Shown: positions 51,101 to 63,370 of the stretch, piece after piece | Layout: every line of letters starts with the position of its first letter | Position numbering within the stretch: the stretch's first letter is position 1 | NCBI GenBank assembly: GCA_036785705.1 | Contig: JAWUZG010000036.1 | Coordinates: 12,519,501 to 12,583,500 of the forward strand | Direction of reading: 5' to 3' | Source of the DNA: Acanthornis magna | Lineage: Eukaryota > Chordata > Aves > Passeriformes > Acanthizidae | Length of the DNA stretch: 64,000 nt | Notes under the pieces: generated by a model | Databases searched by the model: none | What the model saw: only the letters and a program-made list of their open reading frames with translations | What the model was told of the DNA's origin: nothing | Program-made: the position numbers and the translations under genes

Positions 51101-54100
51101 CTATGAACAGTGTTGAAGCAGCAGGACCCATAGTGCAGGACTTCTGCACATAAGTGTGCTTTGGGAAAGCAGTGACCCCTGCCCAGCCTACTGGGTTTGG
51201 CAGGAGGATCATAATGCTGAACTGTCACATATTATTCAGATCACACAGGACTAAACAGGCAGCCTGGTGGCAGTAACATTAACAATCTAGAGTCAAATCC
51301 TAGGCTTTTGGGTCAGCCCTCCTACCACCTTTGATAAGAACAGAGAGTCATAATGGGAAATAGATCCTCAGGAGCTGTGGACTTCTCTTTAAAACAGATA
51401 TGTTGAAATGAACTTGTACATTCCCCATGCACATTTGGTCTGCTGTTTTAGGCAAACCAAGAAAAAGGGATTGTTGCTGGGAGGCTGCTGGCAGTTTCAT
51501 TCCAGGTTTAAAAGACCTTGGCACTAGATGCACAGTGAAAATTAAAGTAAAAAAAAGTAAATTCCTCTTTACTTGATCCTTCCGGATGAGCTGCTGCTGA
51601 CACTGATGATATAGCAGCATTCATCAAGGTCTTTAGAAGGAAGGAAATCCCCTTACCTCTGCTTTCACAGAGGAACTTTTGAAAAGAACACACAGAGCCA
51701 CAGACATGACTCGTACCCTGGCATGTAAAGCACACATCTGGAGATAACAGTTGGCTTTTTTGTACTCTGCAGTTTTGAGGTCAGGCAGTTTCTCAGTGGT
51801 AGTATAGCAGATATGCAGTGGATACACAAATGCAATTTTTCGCAGAGGGATTGCATGATTCCTTCAATTTGTTATGAAGTACTTGGGAAGTAGGTGGTTT
51901 GTCATCTGTCATCTGTGTAAATGTAAAGTTTATCTTTCTGGACAAAGAGTCCACTTCATGGTTAACTGCAAATCCAGGAATATATTTCCAGGACTATTTC
52001 TTATGGTCAAAGATCCAACTGCTGCGCTACCATTACTATTCACATTTAGTAGTCAGTAGGGCTGCCTCAGAAACATACCAGGGAAGAATTTCACAGAAGT
52101 TTTGAAATGGATGTTCACTTTACCATAAGAATATTAAAATACAATGTTGTCTTACTAATATCTTACTTTAGCATCAATCTAACTTGCAATGTAGATTAGC
52201 AGGGACAATAAAATAAAGGAGAAAGATTGATTTCAAAGCCTTAGGCTCAGGATATCCACTGACTTTACAGATAGGAGATAACCATATAGGTTCACAAATC
52301 CAGTGAGATTTAAGCGTAGATAAATTAAATGCTCTGATGTCAAACAAACATTGCTTCTAACTGTTAAAACTTGTGTACTTGCTAAAATAACCAGAAATCC
52401 AGTGTACTATAGTGCCATAAAATAAGACAGATTACACTACACTTTAATTTGGAAAACTTCAGTAGGCAGAAGACTTAAACCCTAAGGCAATTCAAGTACT
52501 TTAATGCTATATATTTTATTTGCTATTGGAAGGGAAAAGAGTGAGTCATGCAAGCTGGTATTTTCCACCACAGACATGTTTAAACTTCAGAGTGAGCAGG
52601 TCTCTAATTGAAAGTGTTAAAAAGAGCATTTTCTGTTAAAATTTACTGTTAAATTCTAACTAACTAATCCACATAATGGATTTCCTATGCGAAAATACAG
52701 ATATTAGAAGAAACACATTTCTGTGCATTTAGGTTGATATCCTGCATCCTGCTTCATAATAGATAGAACTCAGTAGAAAACTGTATTTAATTATCAACAC
52801 TGAGGAAGCTTACACAAAGAGGTTTTGTAGAGTGAAAACCTGTAGCTGGTGATTGCTAAATGGGCTTAAATTTGAAAGCCCACTGCACAGAGACGTTTAA
52901 TTGGTCTAATTGGTGAGATCAGTCTCATCAGATGCATGGTAGACAAGGAAGTTATTTTTCACTCTATAACTCATAGATGCCAGGTAGCATCAGGCCCTGT
53001 TTAACTTAGAAAATTTAACATTGCACATACATGAGTGCATTTTAACTGGTTTGGTGAAGGAAGATAGGACCAAAATATTTACCACAGGTATGGTTTTGTT
53101 CTATACCTGTGCCTCCATTACAGTTTCTGAACAATCAATGCAAATCTGAGCATCATATGAATGTGTCCAAACTTACTCTAAACAACAGTTGACTACTTTT
53201 CTATTCCAGCTGTTGACAATATCCTGGAGGATACACAGTAGAAGATTTAATACACATAGGCAAGTTTTTGCAAACAATGCTTTCATTGTCACACACCGTA
53301 ATGCAAGACAGTTAACACTTTAGCTTTGAATTATTTGTCTCCTAGAAATATCTTTTCTCTGTGTAATAATACAGCAGTTTATCCCTATTGTCATTGAAAT
53401 ACTGAATGCTTCTTAGAATTTCTGTTTGGGAATAGAAACTTTAAATATAAAACAAGGTGGGCACTTTTTTTCACATAATTTTCCTGTGTTTAGACTTAGT
53501 TCCTCCCTCATCTTTGAGAGGGGTAACATAGCCCAAAAGAAACGAGGCACCAGGAAAACAAATTTATCTTGGGCAAGCAAAGCTTTCATCTTGTCATCTC
53601 CATGTGCAGTATATCTTGCTTTACAAGTTTTCATTTACAGTTAGTGTTAATACCTACTTTTATTGCTTTTCTCATTCCTTTAAGTGCATGTTGTAGAGAA
53701 GAATGACAAGTTCCTTTTGGTATTGTGTCACCACCATTTCTGTGGTGACAGGAGTCATCCAGACCCTACACTGCCTGTGCACCACCCCTTTGGAGAGAAG
53801 TTACAGGACAGAACCACAATTCAAGTGTGCTGTACTTTGTGCAGTCCTCTTTACCCGTGGTAAGAAGGCAGGAAGACCTGAATGCAGTTCTGGGTTGCCA
53901 GGGATTTAGCAGCCTTAAGTAGATTTGCTGATGATGAGGTTTATCTAGCTCTTCATAATACAACCGGAACATTGTTCCTGAATGTTAATTTTGGAGAAGT
54001 AGAACTTTTGCTCCCAGCAATGTATTGTTAAAATCACTCTGCCTGCTAATCCATCAGGGTGGCTGCTATATGCTCACCATCACACCGACTGAGCTACCAC

Positions 54101-55483
54101 ACCTTCAGGAGAACAGAAAATAATGGGCTTGGTTTGGACACCCAGGTGTCAACACATGCATTTTTCATGTGTTTTTTCTTCAATGTTAGCACACTCAGTT
54201 AAATACCTGACTGGTAACATGAGATTTCAGGTACAGGCGCAGATTTAGTCAATGTGCATTATTACCTAGGTGACTAGAAATAAGAAAAAGCTAAAAATAG
54301 TTAGCTAAATGTAGCTAAAAATAAACAATGAGAACCAAAATAATAGGGCAACAAAGGACATTTCAAGTCAGGACTAGGTAAAATCACTTGGACAAGGGCA
54401 TATTTGGAAGTGTTGTTTATTTATATATGTTGGCTAATATGAGTTAGGCACGCCACTAGTTTGTCAGGTTATAATAGTCAGCCATATTTGTTAAAAAATA
54501 TGGCCAGATAATTAACAATTTTCATTCTTTTAGTCTTTCTTACCTATTTTCAATCCATCCAAGAATCATTTTTCCTTACCAGGTCTTGAATTTAGATGAC
54601 ATTAACAGGATATCTAATTCATTAACAGCTTCTATTTCTATCTGCATAATGACACTTAATGACAGGTTTGTACTATGTTTTACTGTCACATAAAAATGCA
54701 TTTATACACACAGTCTGATAATGTAAGAATGTATCTAGACATTACTAATCTGGGATAGTGTCAGCTATTTACATCATTCAGCATTTAAAGGTAGAATTAA
54801 ATATATTGCCTTGTGGAACCAAAACCAACCAAAACCAAACCCCCAAACAAACAACAAAATCACTAGGCAAAAAAGGACATGACTGAAACAATACACAAGG
54901 GTTAAAGGCAGCTCTAGAGACCTTGCTACAACCTCAAATATTCCCAATTATCTTGTTGCCCTCATTATTTGCTTATGCTTTTCAAAGCTATTGATTTTCA
55001 ACATCATCTTTTTTCTTAAACAGATATGGGCCGCATTAATTTTCCAGCTGTCATTCCTATCACATTTCTGCAGTATCAACCTTCAGCTTCACCTCTGTTT
55101 CCTATCCTGCTAGGAATTTTTTATGATGCCTATAAAACTGCTTTATGTTTTATATGTTTTTACTTATTTATAAGCCAAATAGCTTATAACCTGAAACTGA
55201 AAAATATCCACTTATATTTTTACATTACTAATTAAAATATCAGTTGAGACCTCAACACAAAACATTTTCAGATGTGTTTCATTTTGACTCTAGTGAGACT
55301 CCTCCCAGGGGCCAAATGTTCAAGTTTAAACAAAATAAAGACATGGAGGGATCTACTCCATCACCAGGTAATCCTTTGGCAGGCCAGAAGTTTTTTTTCC
55401 ATGCTACTGAATGCAAGAAACACACTAAGGAGCGTATCCCATCCACCAGACTATTTGGTATCATAGAAAAACCTTAACCTCTT
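48176..55483. other. Long stretch with no recognised gene
   Basis: About 7.3 kb with short frames only. Low-complexity sites include a T-run at about 49999-50012 and an A/C-rich run (CAAAACC type) at about 54820-54860. If the exon at 47896-48173 is real, this would be its upstream intron; I see no convincing further exon by eye. Confidence 0.5.
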
Positions 55484-55645
55484 GGCACTGCTCCACTTGG
55501 GATAATAATTAAATATTCATTGAGCCGAAGAGAAGGAGACAAGGACTTCCAGGCTCAGTGGTTAGGGCACTGAGGTGGGAACAAGAGATTCCAGTCTCTG
55601 CTTCACTGAATATTTAATTATTTATAAAGCAGAACATCTCCAAAG
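55484..55645 (+). repeat. Palindromic repeat with tRNA-like core, copy 1
   Basis: Two arms flank a core. The left arm (about 55503-55525, AATAATTAAATATTCATTGAG) and the right arm (about 55600-55624, GCTTCACTGAATATTTAATTA) are near-perfect inverted repeats. The core, about 55550-55605, reads like a tRNA promoter region: CTCAGTGGTTAGGGCAC (box A type) and then GATTCCAGTCTC (box B type). A second tRNA-like head, with GATTTAAGTCC, follows at about 55692-55735. The same arm-core-arm arrangement occurs inverted at 63204-63370. This looks like an old amniote repeat of SINE or foldback type; I cannot name the family. Confidence 0.65.
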
Positions 55646-56726
55646 ATAACATTAAGAAAGACCCTCTCAAGAATAGACAACTACCTGCAGATTATTGCAC
55701 GATGAAACCTGGATTTAAGTCCTTGTCTCTTATCAGACAGGGTAAAGGTTCAAAGCTCAGCCTTTTTTAACCATCAGAGTACTCCGAACACTGGACAGTT
55801 GAGTAGAACATCCCTAAACATCAGTTTGTCCCCAAAATTTCAGCTTTCTTACACCTCATAGATCCATGATTTGGGAGTGTTTAGCTGGATGAATTTGCCT
55901 CTGCTCTGCAAAAGATAACAAGAGTCCTGACCTTTCATCAGGATTTTGGTGTGGCCTAATAGCTCCAGCTAGCAGTGTGGATAGAAATTTGCTTTTCAGC
56001 AGAAACTTAGGAACTGAACAGCAGAGCCAAGTACAGACAGCCCCACTTAAAATTTACCAGCAGTGATGTACAAAGCATAAAAGCATAGGAAGAAGTGCAT
56101 TTTGACAGACATTTTTCTTTTGTTGTTGGATATCATTGCAAGTAAATGTGAGGATTTGCTTCAATGTTTTGCATAAGACATGAAGTTTGGCTTCCAGGTT
56201 GGTCTGATAAATGTTTAAGTGAGTTTACATTATCATTATTATTTTACATAAATCTCTGCAATTTTTTATAGTGGTTGTTTCTAGCTAAATACTTTGTCTT
56301 CTTATCCATCCCATGAAAACATATGAAAATAATAAACGTTTGATTTTTTTCTGAAGAATAGATTTAAAATAGTTTATATCAGCTGCTGGACTTGAATCCG
56401 TTAGTCTCTGCAGGCACACTTCAGAAGTAAAGTCATAGAATTTTCTAAAAGGGAGTTCAAACTGAAAATAGAAATGTTTTGTCTTTTTTCCTCTTCACCT
56501 TACATAAGGCAGATTTTAACAATTTTCTTTAAAACCACCTCAGATAGAAACAAGATTCTCATCCCATGAGTAAAAAAAAAAAAAGTATTATTTTCACCAA
56601 TGCCAATACTTGTAGCAGGGTTAAAGTAAAAATCTGCTGTATAAGCTGAACTTTCTTTTCAATGCTTGCTTTGCTGGACATAGACACTGAAAAAGCAGGG
56701 GCTCCTTAGCCCAGCAGTTCACTCTG
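55646..56726. other. Unannotated stretch
   Basis: Apart from the second tRNA-like head at about 55692-55735, no gene or repeat is recognised. Confidence 0.5.
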
Positions 56727-56748
56727 TATTGATAGTGCACTATCAATA
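56727..56748. other. 22-bp perfect palindrome
   Basis: Bases 56727-56748 form an exact self-complementary sequence centred on GTGCAC (half-site TATTGATAGTG). It is followed by TATCAATATCAATATT, which repeats part of the half-site. Possible readings are a dimeric homeodomain/Cut-type (ATTGAT/ATCAAT) binding site or chance. There is no other support for a regulatory role. Confidence 0.6.
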
Positions 56749-59159
56749 GTTTATATCAATATCAATATTCTAGACAGAATTACGACTGGTGCCCTGGGGA
56801 CTAGGGGTTCTGCATTCCTGGAGAGGCAACAAATTTCCTCCCTGTGCTTGACTGAATCATCAAGCTCCAGTGAGCTAGATTTTTTTTCATAGGTATTTCA
56901 TCACTGCCTCAGGTAGATTGATGCCTAATACCTTTAATAACTCATATATGTTCCTTTTTTTCCTGCACTGCTATGTAGAAATAATGCTGTCTTTTCCCCA
57001 TGGAGTGCTATGAAGCTCAAATCTCTAAAATATCTAAAATCCAATTAAAATCTCATATTGAAAACTGTGGAGACCAGTAAAACTCATTTGTACTCTTATT
57101 TATGATTTCCTCAGGCACAAGGGTCTCTCCAGAAAATGAATATTTAAAGAATGACCAAGTTCTATTTGGTAAAATGTTTGACCAAACCTTAAAAAATACC
57201 GCTTTGTGCTATGTGCAACATTAACAAAGTATCTTAAAAAGACATTCAGTTTCTTTACTACATATACTGGAAATGTGTGTCTTGATTCATTCATTGAAGA
57301 AAAAGAATGTCTGGGAGATGCGTGCTGGAAATAGTGAAAAAAGTTACATATTGCTAAAGTAGTACACTTTTTGAAGAGAAACTACGGTTATATTCAGCAA
57401 AAATCTACACAATACCTTCTAATCTTTTGTTATTCTGTGAAAGAGAGGACTTTCTGAAAATAGATTCATGGCTACTTTTATTGTACCACAAGGCTTATAA
57501 CAGAAAGGTAAGCGTGAATTAATAAAATGTTAAAATTATACTGTCCATCTTAGTGAACAAGCAATGATCACCTCCTATCTAAGTCCTACTGTCATTGGTT
57601 TCAAGAACTATTTATTGTTATTGTAAACACCAATAGTAAACCATGATGATTGATGTGGAGGAATGATATGTAGCTGCAGCTGTGAAGCTACAGCCACAAT
57701 TCCAAAAGATGGAACAAAGGCTGGAGCAGGCTAGAAGTCCCTCGGTGAAGCAACCTGCCTGCTGATTTTGTTTCTTAGAGAGCAGGTAGTGTTACTCGCT
57801 AGACAGTCCAGCTCCCTTACTATTACCTGTGTTTTCTGTGTGAGCACTAATGACAGGTGACCACAGCAGGTCAGAGTGACTCCAGTGTTCTGGAGGCTTG
57901 GTTGGAGTAATAAAGCTAGAAATAAACACATGAGTAAAGGTCAGTCAGGTACAAATATATTTTGAAAACAAGCAATGTTTTGCATCAGAACAAAGTGGAA
58001 ATCCTTACCCTCTTTGACAAAGGTCCAAGAAAGGAAGGATTGCAGCAAAAATTTGAGATCCATATTCCAAAGCAAGGAAGAAAAATTTCCATGTATAAAT
58101 TCACAGTCTTACAAAGGATAGGTTTAAAATTTGAAAGAGGCAGGTAACAAAATATTGCTAGAAATCAAAATATAATAATAGCCTAGTGAGAGAGTTATCT
58201 CCTAGAAGAAAAGACAAAGCAGCCAGAAGACAGTATGGGAGAAAGGGATAAGACTTACTGGATCATATTCTGATGCATCTCATATGTGAGGAGTAAAGAA
58301 ATAAAGAGAAGCAGTGAGGAACCGAGCATGCAGACAAAGTCATGACAGCATTGACATCAAGCAAATGTAGTAGAACAAACTTTGATAGAAGTAGTGGTAT
58401 AAGAGTACAAATTATTCACAAAGAACAGAAGGGAAAATTGAAGAATAATTTTCAGTACTTATTCAGAGCATCAAGAACAGATCATAGAGTAAAGAGAAGT
58501 GTGAAGAAAGAACTGCAATGTCATAATAGGGTTCTAGCTCTAGCTACCTGTGGGAGACACAGAATAAGTCTAGTGATACAACAACCAAATTTGGCAACTC
58601 AAATACCCTCTTAGACAAAATTCGTAAGAAATAGTTGGATGAAATTAAGGGAAAGTATTAAAAAATAAAAACCAATTTAGTAATATCTGAAGCTGGAAGT
58701 TAACTTGCATGAGGTTCTTGAGAAATTAAATGTTAGTCTAAGAAATTGTAATATCAGAAGAGGGGGTAGTGTCCTACAGAAAAGCAGATTTCAGTAAACT
58801 CTGAAAATTGGTAGGTTGTATCTCTTGACAGTTTGTCCATGGATTCAAGGAGCAATAGGTGTAATTTAGGAATATATACAGCAGCAATATATGACATCTC
58901 CCTAAATAAAAAAAAATAGGATATATAATTAAGAGTGTCTTATGGGTAAGAGACATAAAACCCATAAGCCCTACCAGGACCTTTTTTAGTATTTTAAAAT
59001 TGGGAAGAACTTAAAATTGGAAGGTAGCCATCAGAGCCAGATCATATGATGTTGTATAAAAATGCAAAATCCAGATAATCTAACTTCCAACTATAAGGAC
59101 GCATTAAAAATAAAAAGTTCCGCAAATATATGAGAAATGGGAATGCTGAAAACAAATTC
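56749..59159. other. Unannotated stretch before the long CR1
   Basis: No gene is recognised. The part from about 58300 to 59159 is purine-rich on the plus strand, like an old, decayed LINE 5' portion, but I could not establish similarity to CR1 by eye. A 90-codon frame at 58342-58614 has no motif. Confidence 0.45.
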
Positions 59160-60029
59160 TTCAGATCATTGGAGATAACTTTCTGACACAAGTGGTGGAA
59201 GAGCCAACAAGGAAAGCTGTGGTGCTGGGTCTTGTACTAAGAAACCAGGAGGGACTGGTTGAAGACATGAACATTGGGGGCAGCCTTGGCTACAGTGACC
59301 ATGAGGTGGTGGAACATGGGATCCTGGAGGAAGCAAAGCAGCAAGCAGAACTAGAACCCTGAATTCACAGAGAACTAACTCTGACTTCTTCGAAGACCTA
59401 CTTACAGGAAGCCCATGGATTAGAACTGCAGAAGATCAGGGAGTCCAAGAGAGCTGGTCAATACTTCAGCATCTCTTCCTCCAGGCTCAAGACCAGTAAG
59501 CAAGAATTCATACAGAGAGGGCAGAAGACCTGCATGGATGAGTATGCAAATGTGAAACAGAAGAAAGAAATCTAAGGGATGTGGAAAAAGGGACAAGCCA
59601 CATGGGAGGACTACAGAAACCTTCAGAGGATGCAGGTATGTGAGGAAGGAAGGCCTTCTTGGGACTGAGTCTGGCAAGGGATATCAAGGCCAAGGAGAGC
59701 TTCTAAAAGTACATCAGCAGCAAAAGGAATGCTAGGGAAAATGTGGTGCCTCAGCTGTATCAGATGGATGTTATGATGATGGAAGATGCAGAGAAGGCAG
59801 AATTGCTGAATGCCTTCTTTGCCTCAGTCTTTACTGCTGAGGTCAGTCCTCAGGAATCACAGATCTTGGAGGTAAGGGAGGAAGGCTGGAGAAAGGAAAG
59901 CTTCCTTTCCTTGGTTGTACAGGGCTGGGTGTAATATCAGCTGAGCAGACTTAACACCCCTGAATCCATTGGCCCTGATGGGATACACCCACAGGTGCTG
60001 AGGGAGCTGGCAGATGTTGCTACTAAGCC

Positions 60030-60545
60030 ACTCTCTGTTGTAATCGATAAATAAAGAGTCCGACAAGGTGAAGGGTTCGCAGGAGGCGGTTGTCCTCCCC
60101 TTGCTCTCGTTTATTATAGGTCCAGGGTAGAGATGTTCAGGAGGGAGAGAAGGGAAGGACAAAGGTCCTCGCCCCAGGAGGGACAGGGAAGGAGGAATCC
60201 CCTCCCTGCCCCCGCAGGGACAGGAGAGAAGGAATCTCCACCCTGCCCCCTGAGGGAAGAATCCCATCCCTGCCCCTGTGACAGCTGCTTACATAGGGAC
60301 AGGGGTAACCAATCAGAGATAAGAGGAGGAGATAAGGGTACGTAACCAATAATAACAAAAGAGGGAGGAATACAATTCAAGATAACCAATAATACTGATA
60401 ACGGAACAGAACTCTCTGGAGAGGTGGGTGGATCCCGAGACCTCAAACCCCCAAAGTCTTCCCACGGCAGGGCTCCTTCCTCTGAGGAGCTGGCACCAGC
60501 CTGGGAGGCGGAGGCAGCATGAGGGGCGGACTCGCTTCAACTCTC
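60030..60545 (-). repeat. Solo LTR (class II-like) inserted in CR1, with 6-bp target duplication
   Basis: The segment 60036-60539 (504 bp) is absent from the CR1 reading order and is flanked by exact direct repeats ACTCTC (60030-60035 and 60540-60545). It has canonical ends: on the minus strand it starts TGAAGCGAG and ends TTACAACA. On the same strand there are ATTGGTTA (CCAAT-type) elements near 60310 and 60350, a TATAATAAA element at about 60111-60119 that holds an AATAAA poly(A) signal (60110-60115), and about 75 bp to the end. This layout supports minus orientation; on the plus strand the only AATAAA would sit 14 bp from the start. A 6-bp duplication is usual for class II (ERVK-like) avian elements. 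No internal sequence remains. Confidence 0.85.
60155..60290 (-). repeat. Degenerate tandem units within the LTR U3
   Basis: Inside the LTR, about three units of 35-40 bp follow one another. Each combines a GGGACAGG- or GAGGGA-type part, a GGAATC-type part (GAGGAATCCCC, AAGGAATCTCC, AAGAATCCCAT) and a CCCTGCCCC part. Repeated U3 units of this sort often act as enhancers in retroviral LTRs; that function here is inference. Confidence 0.7.
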
Positions 60546-61529
60546 CATCCCTGAAAAATCACGGAGAACTGGAGAGATGCCCAATGATGAGAGGAAGGCC
60601 AATGTCACTCCCATCTTCAAAAAGGGCAAGAAGGAAGCTTGCCTCCAGTCAGCCTCACCTCCATCCCTGGGTAGGTGATAGAACAAATAATTCTGGAGGT
60701 TATCAACAAGCATGTAGCAGAAAAGAATGTAATTCGGAATAGTCAGCATGGATTCCCTAAGAGTAAATCTTGCTTGACCAATTTGATAGCCTTTATGACA
60801 GCATTGTAAGATGGGTTGATGGTGGGAGAGCAGTGGATGTTGTCTACCTTGACTAGAGCAAAGCCTTTGATACTGTCCCCCATTAACACCCTTATAGGTA
60901 AGCTAAGGATATGTGGGCTCGACGAATGGACAGTGACAAGGATAATGGGATCCCGGGATGCATTGGGAAGATTGTGGCCAGCAGGTCAAGGGAGCTGATC
61001 CTTCCCTTCTATTTGGCCCTGCTGAGGCCACATCTGGATTGCTGTGTCCAGTTCTGGTCTCCACAGCTCAAGAAAGACAGAGACCTACTGGAGAGGATCC
61101 AGCAAAGGGTCACAAAGATGATCATGGGTCTGGAGCATCTCTTTATGAGGAGAGACTGAAGGAAGTGGACCTGTTTAGTCTCAAGAAGAACAGGCTGGGG
61201 GGCTCATTAATGTGCACAGATATCTCAAAGGCAGGTGCCAAGAGGATGGTGCCAAACAGTGGTGTCCAGAGGTAGAACTAGGGGCAATGGCCATGAACTA
61301 AAACAGAAAAAGTTCCAGCTCAACATAGGGAAGAACTTCTCTCCATTGAGCATGTCACTGGACCAGGCTGTCTAGGGAAGTGATGGAATCTCCTTCCTTG
61401 GAGACATTCCAAACTCACCTGGACGTTTTCCTATGTCAGCTGCTCTAGGCAATCCCACTTTGGCAGAAGCGTTGGACTATGTGATTTAAAGAACTCCCTT
61501 TCAACCCTAACAATTCTGTGATTCTGTGA

Positions 61530-63203
61530 AATAGTGACACATTATATGCTTTCCACCCCAGTCCTCACATATATAGTTACTCTGTATGCATTTATTCAAT
61601 TACCTAAAAGACAGCTGTGGAATTCTTTCTATCCTTGAAAGGCAGCCGATATTAATGAAAGTCGCTTTGGAATTTTTAAAAAAATTATGATACACTTTTC
61701 TTTTTATGAAATTACAAAACTATACCTAGTGACACATAAAAGATTACGGATGTCATTCAATATTGTATGTGGCAATTGGTATAGTAAAGCTGGATATCCA
61801 AATACTGATTTAAGAGACATAATGGAAAATTTTCTGTTCACTCAGGCTTTTATCTTTTATATCAAAATTTAATTTTGTCAGTCGTTTACTGAATATGAGT
61901 AGTCCCCTATAAAAAATCTTAGGCTTGCTTTTAGCAATATCACAAATGTCACAAAACTTGGGTTATAGTATTTGGGATTACCACTAAAAACGAGCAAAAT
62001 GCTTTACAACAAATTGTAAAAACTACCTGAACTCAGGAAATGTTTCTTTGTCTATCAAAACTATAGAAGGTCAAAACTATTCAATGTATTTTCAATGTAG
62101 TAATTACTGTTCAGTCACTTTTACTACCATGACATTGCCTTCCTGGTGGAATTTCTCTGGGGAAGACTAGTACAGAAGGATGTGGCACAAGAAGCGACTT
62201 CCCCTAAAAATGTACAAAGTCATTTGATATCCATTTTACTGCCAACCATGAGGATGGATTGATTGAAAACGCATCTAGTAAATGGAAAAAACACACTCAT
62301 TGATATGAATTGTATTTAATCCACTCTTCCGAAGTTACGTTCCCTCAATTCATGCTCCAGTCACATTCCCACACAGAAACAGCCACTTGTTCTAAGGAGC
62401 ACCCTTTTTTTACCACTGGTTTAGGGCATGTCTTATTTGTTTAATATCATCCCAGTACTAACAGATCAAGTTAGTACAATAGCAAATACAATGGGTGATC
62501 CCTTGACTTATCTTTGGCATTAAAAACTGTAATCTTCTCTATATTAACCAGTAAGAGATAAGGGTTTTTTTAATAGAAATGAAAACAGGTTAATTTGTAA
62601 TACCTCACTGGTTGCAGGCTGTTCTTGGGTTTTTGCCTTTTTTTAAATTCACGTGACCAATCCCTACATACTATCATTATGAAAAGCAGCAGCTTACCTA
62701 AGAACTGTACTCAAACATTATCAGCCTTCGTACTTCAGTGGATTAAGAATATACAGACATAATTTGACCAATGATGCCTCTTCATCACTATGATTCATGA
62801 TCCATTGGAAAAGTTTCTCATGGTCAGTAAATTTCCTGAAAAAAATGGGACAGGGAGGGAGTGGGGGCACAAAAAACCACACTCTAGTAGCAAATAAGTG
62901 GCTTAGGAAAGTTCATTTTTTCTTTGCTGCAAAAATGCTCTAGATAGTATTATTTTCCGACTCCACATCAGGGTAAAACCAAGATATTTGAAAGCAATAT
63001 GAAAGGTTCATATGAAAGTCTTTACTAGAAGTACAAAGTGATTCAGAGAAGTCTAATGATTGGGGATCTTATTTGGGATGCAAAAGACCCAGTTTTAAGT
63101 CCTTGGTATGCATTATGTTCTGGCATGACTGTCTGGTCACCTGTTTCCTCAGTGACTGTTCTAACTTCTAAACTGATCTGACAAGTTGTGACTGAATTTA
63201 TCC
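61530..63203. other. Unannotated stretch between CR1 and the second palindromic repeat
   Basis: No gene is recognised. A tRNA-like segment at about 63047-63105 (box A-like ATGATTGGGGATC and box B-like TTTTAAGTCC) lies in plus orientation and seems related to the palindromic repeat that follows. Confidence 0.5.
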
Positions 63204-63370
63204 TGTGGAGTTCTAATTGTGTAAATAATTGAATGCTTTTTGGAGCAGGGATTTGAACCTCATTCCTCCCAAATGAGTACTCTTAACTGCTGGGTGGTAC
63301 AGTTCTTCCTCTCACTACTTTCCTCTGGTTCAATGAATATTCAGTATTTTATATAAAGTTGAGCTGTTCC
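63204..63370 (-). repeat. Palindromic repeat with tRNA-like core, copy 2 (inverted)
   Basis: Read on the minus strand, the order is the same as in the copy at 55484-55645. An arm with TGAATATTCATTGAACC is followed by a GGAAGAACTGTACC stretch, a box A-like CAGCAGTTAAGAGTACTC, a box B-like GGTTCAAATCCC, and a second arm with CATTCAATTATTTACAC. The outer ends are also inverted (GGAGTTC and GAGCTGTTCC). The box B here is closer to the tRNA consensus than in copy 1. The two copies are diverged, so the family is old. Confidence 0.65.

Larger units (their letters stand above)
59160..61529 (+). mobile_element. Long CR1 LINE copy, split by an LTR and internally deleted
   Basis: The plus strand follows CR1 ORF2 from the end of the endonuclease part (from about 59160), through the Lys/Arg-rich linker (about 59560-59760), to the start of reverse transcriptase (GATGGGATACACCC near 59978). 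A 504-bp LTR interrupts it at 60036-60539. ORF2 resumes at 60546 (CATCCCTGAAAAATCACGG). Near 60945 the sequence jumps from the early RT domain to the post-RT region (TCCCGGGATGCATTGG), so the RT palm is missing. It then runs to the 3' UTR and the tail ATTCTGTGATTCTGTGA at about 61513-61529. Many stops and shifts break ORF2. Frames on the minus strand here are shadows. Confidence 0.9.

Noticed and set aside
59857..60540. Several minus- and plus-strand frames of 70-136 codons
   Set aside because: They read across CR1 and the inserted LTR, so they are repeat-derived shadows.
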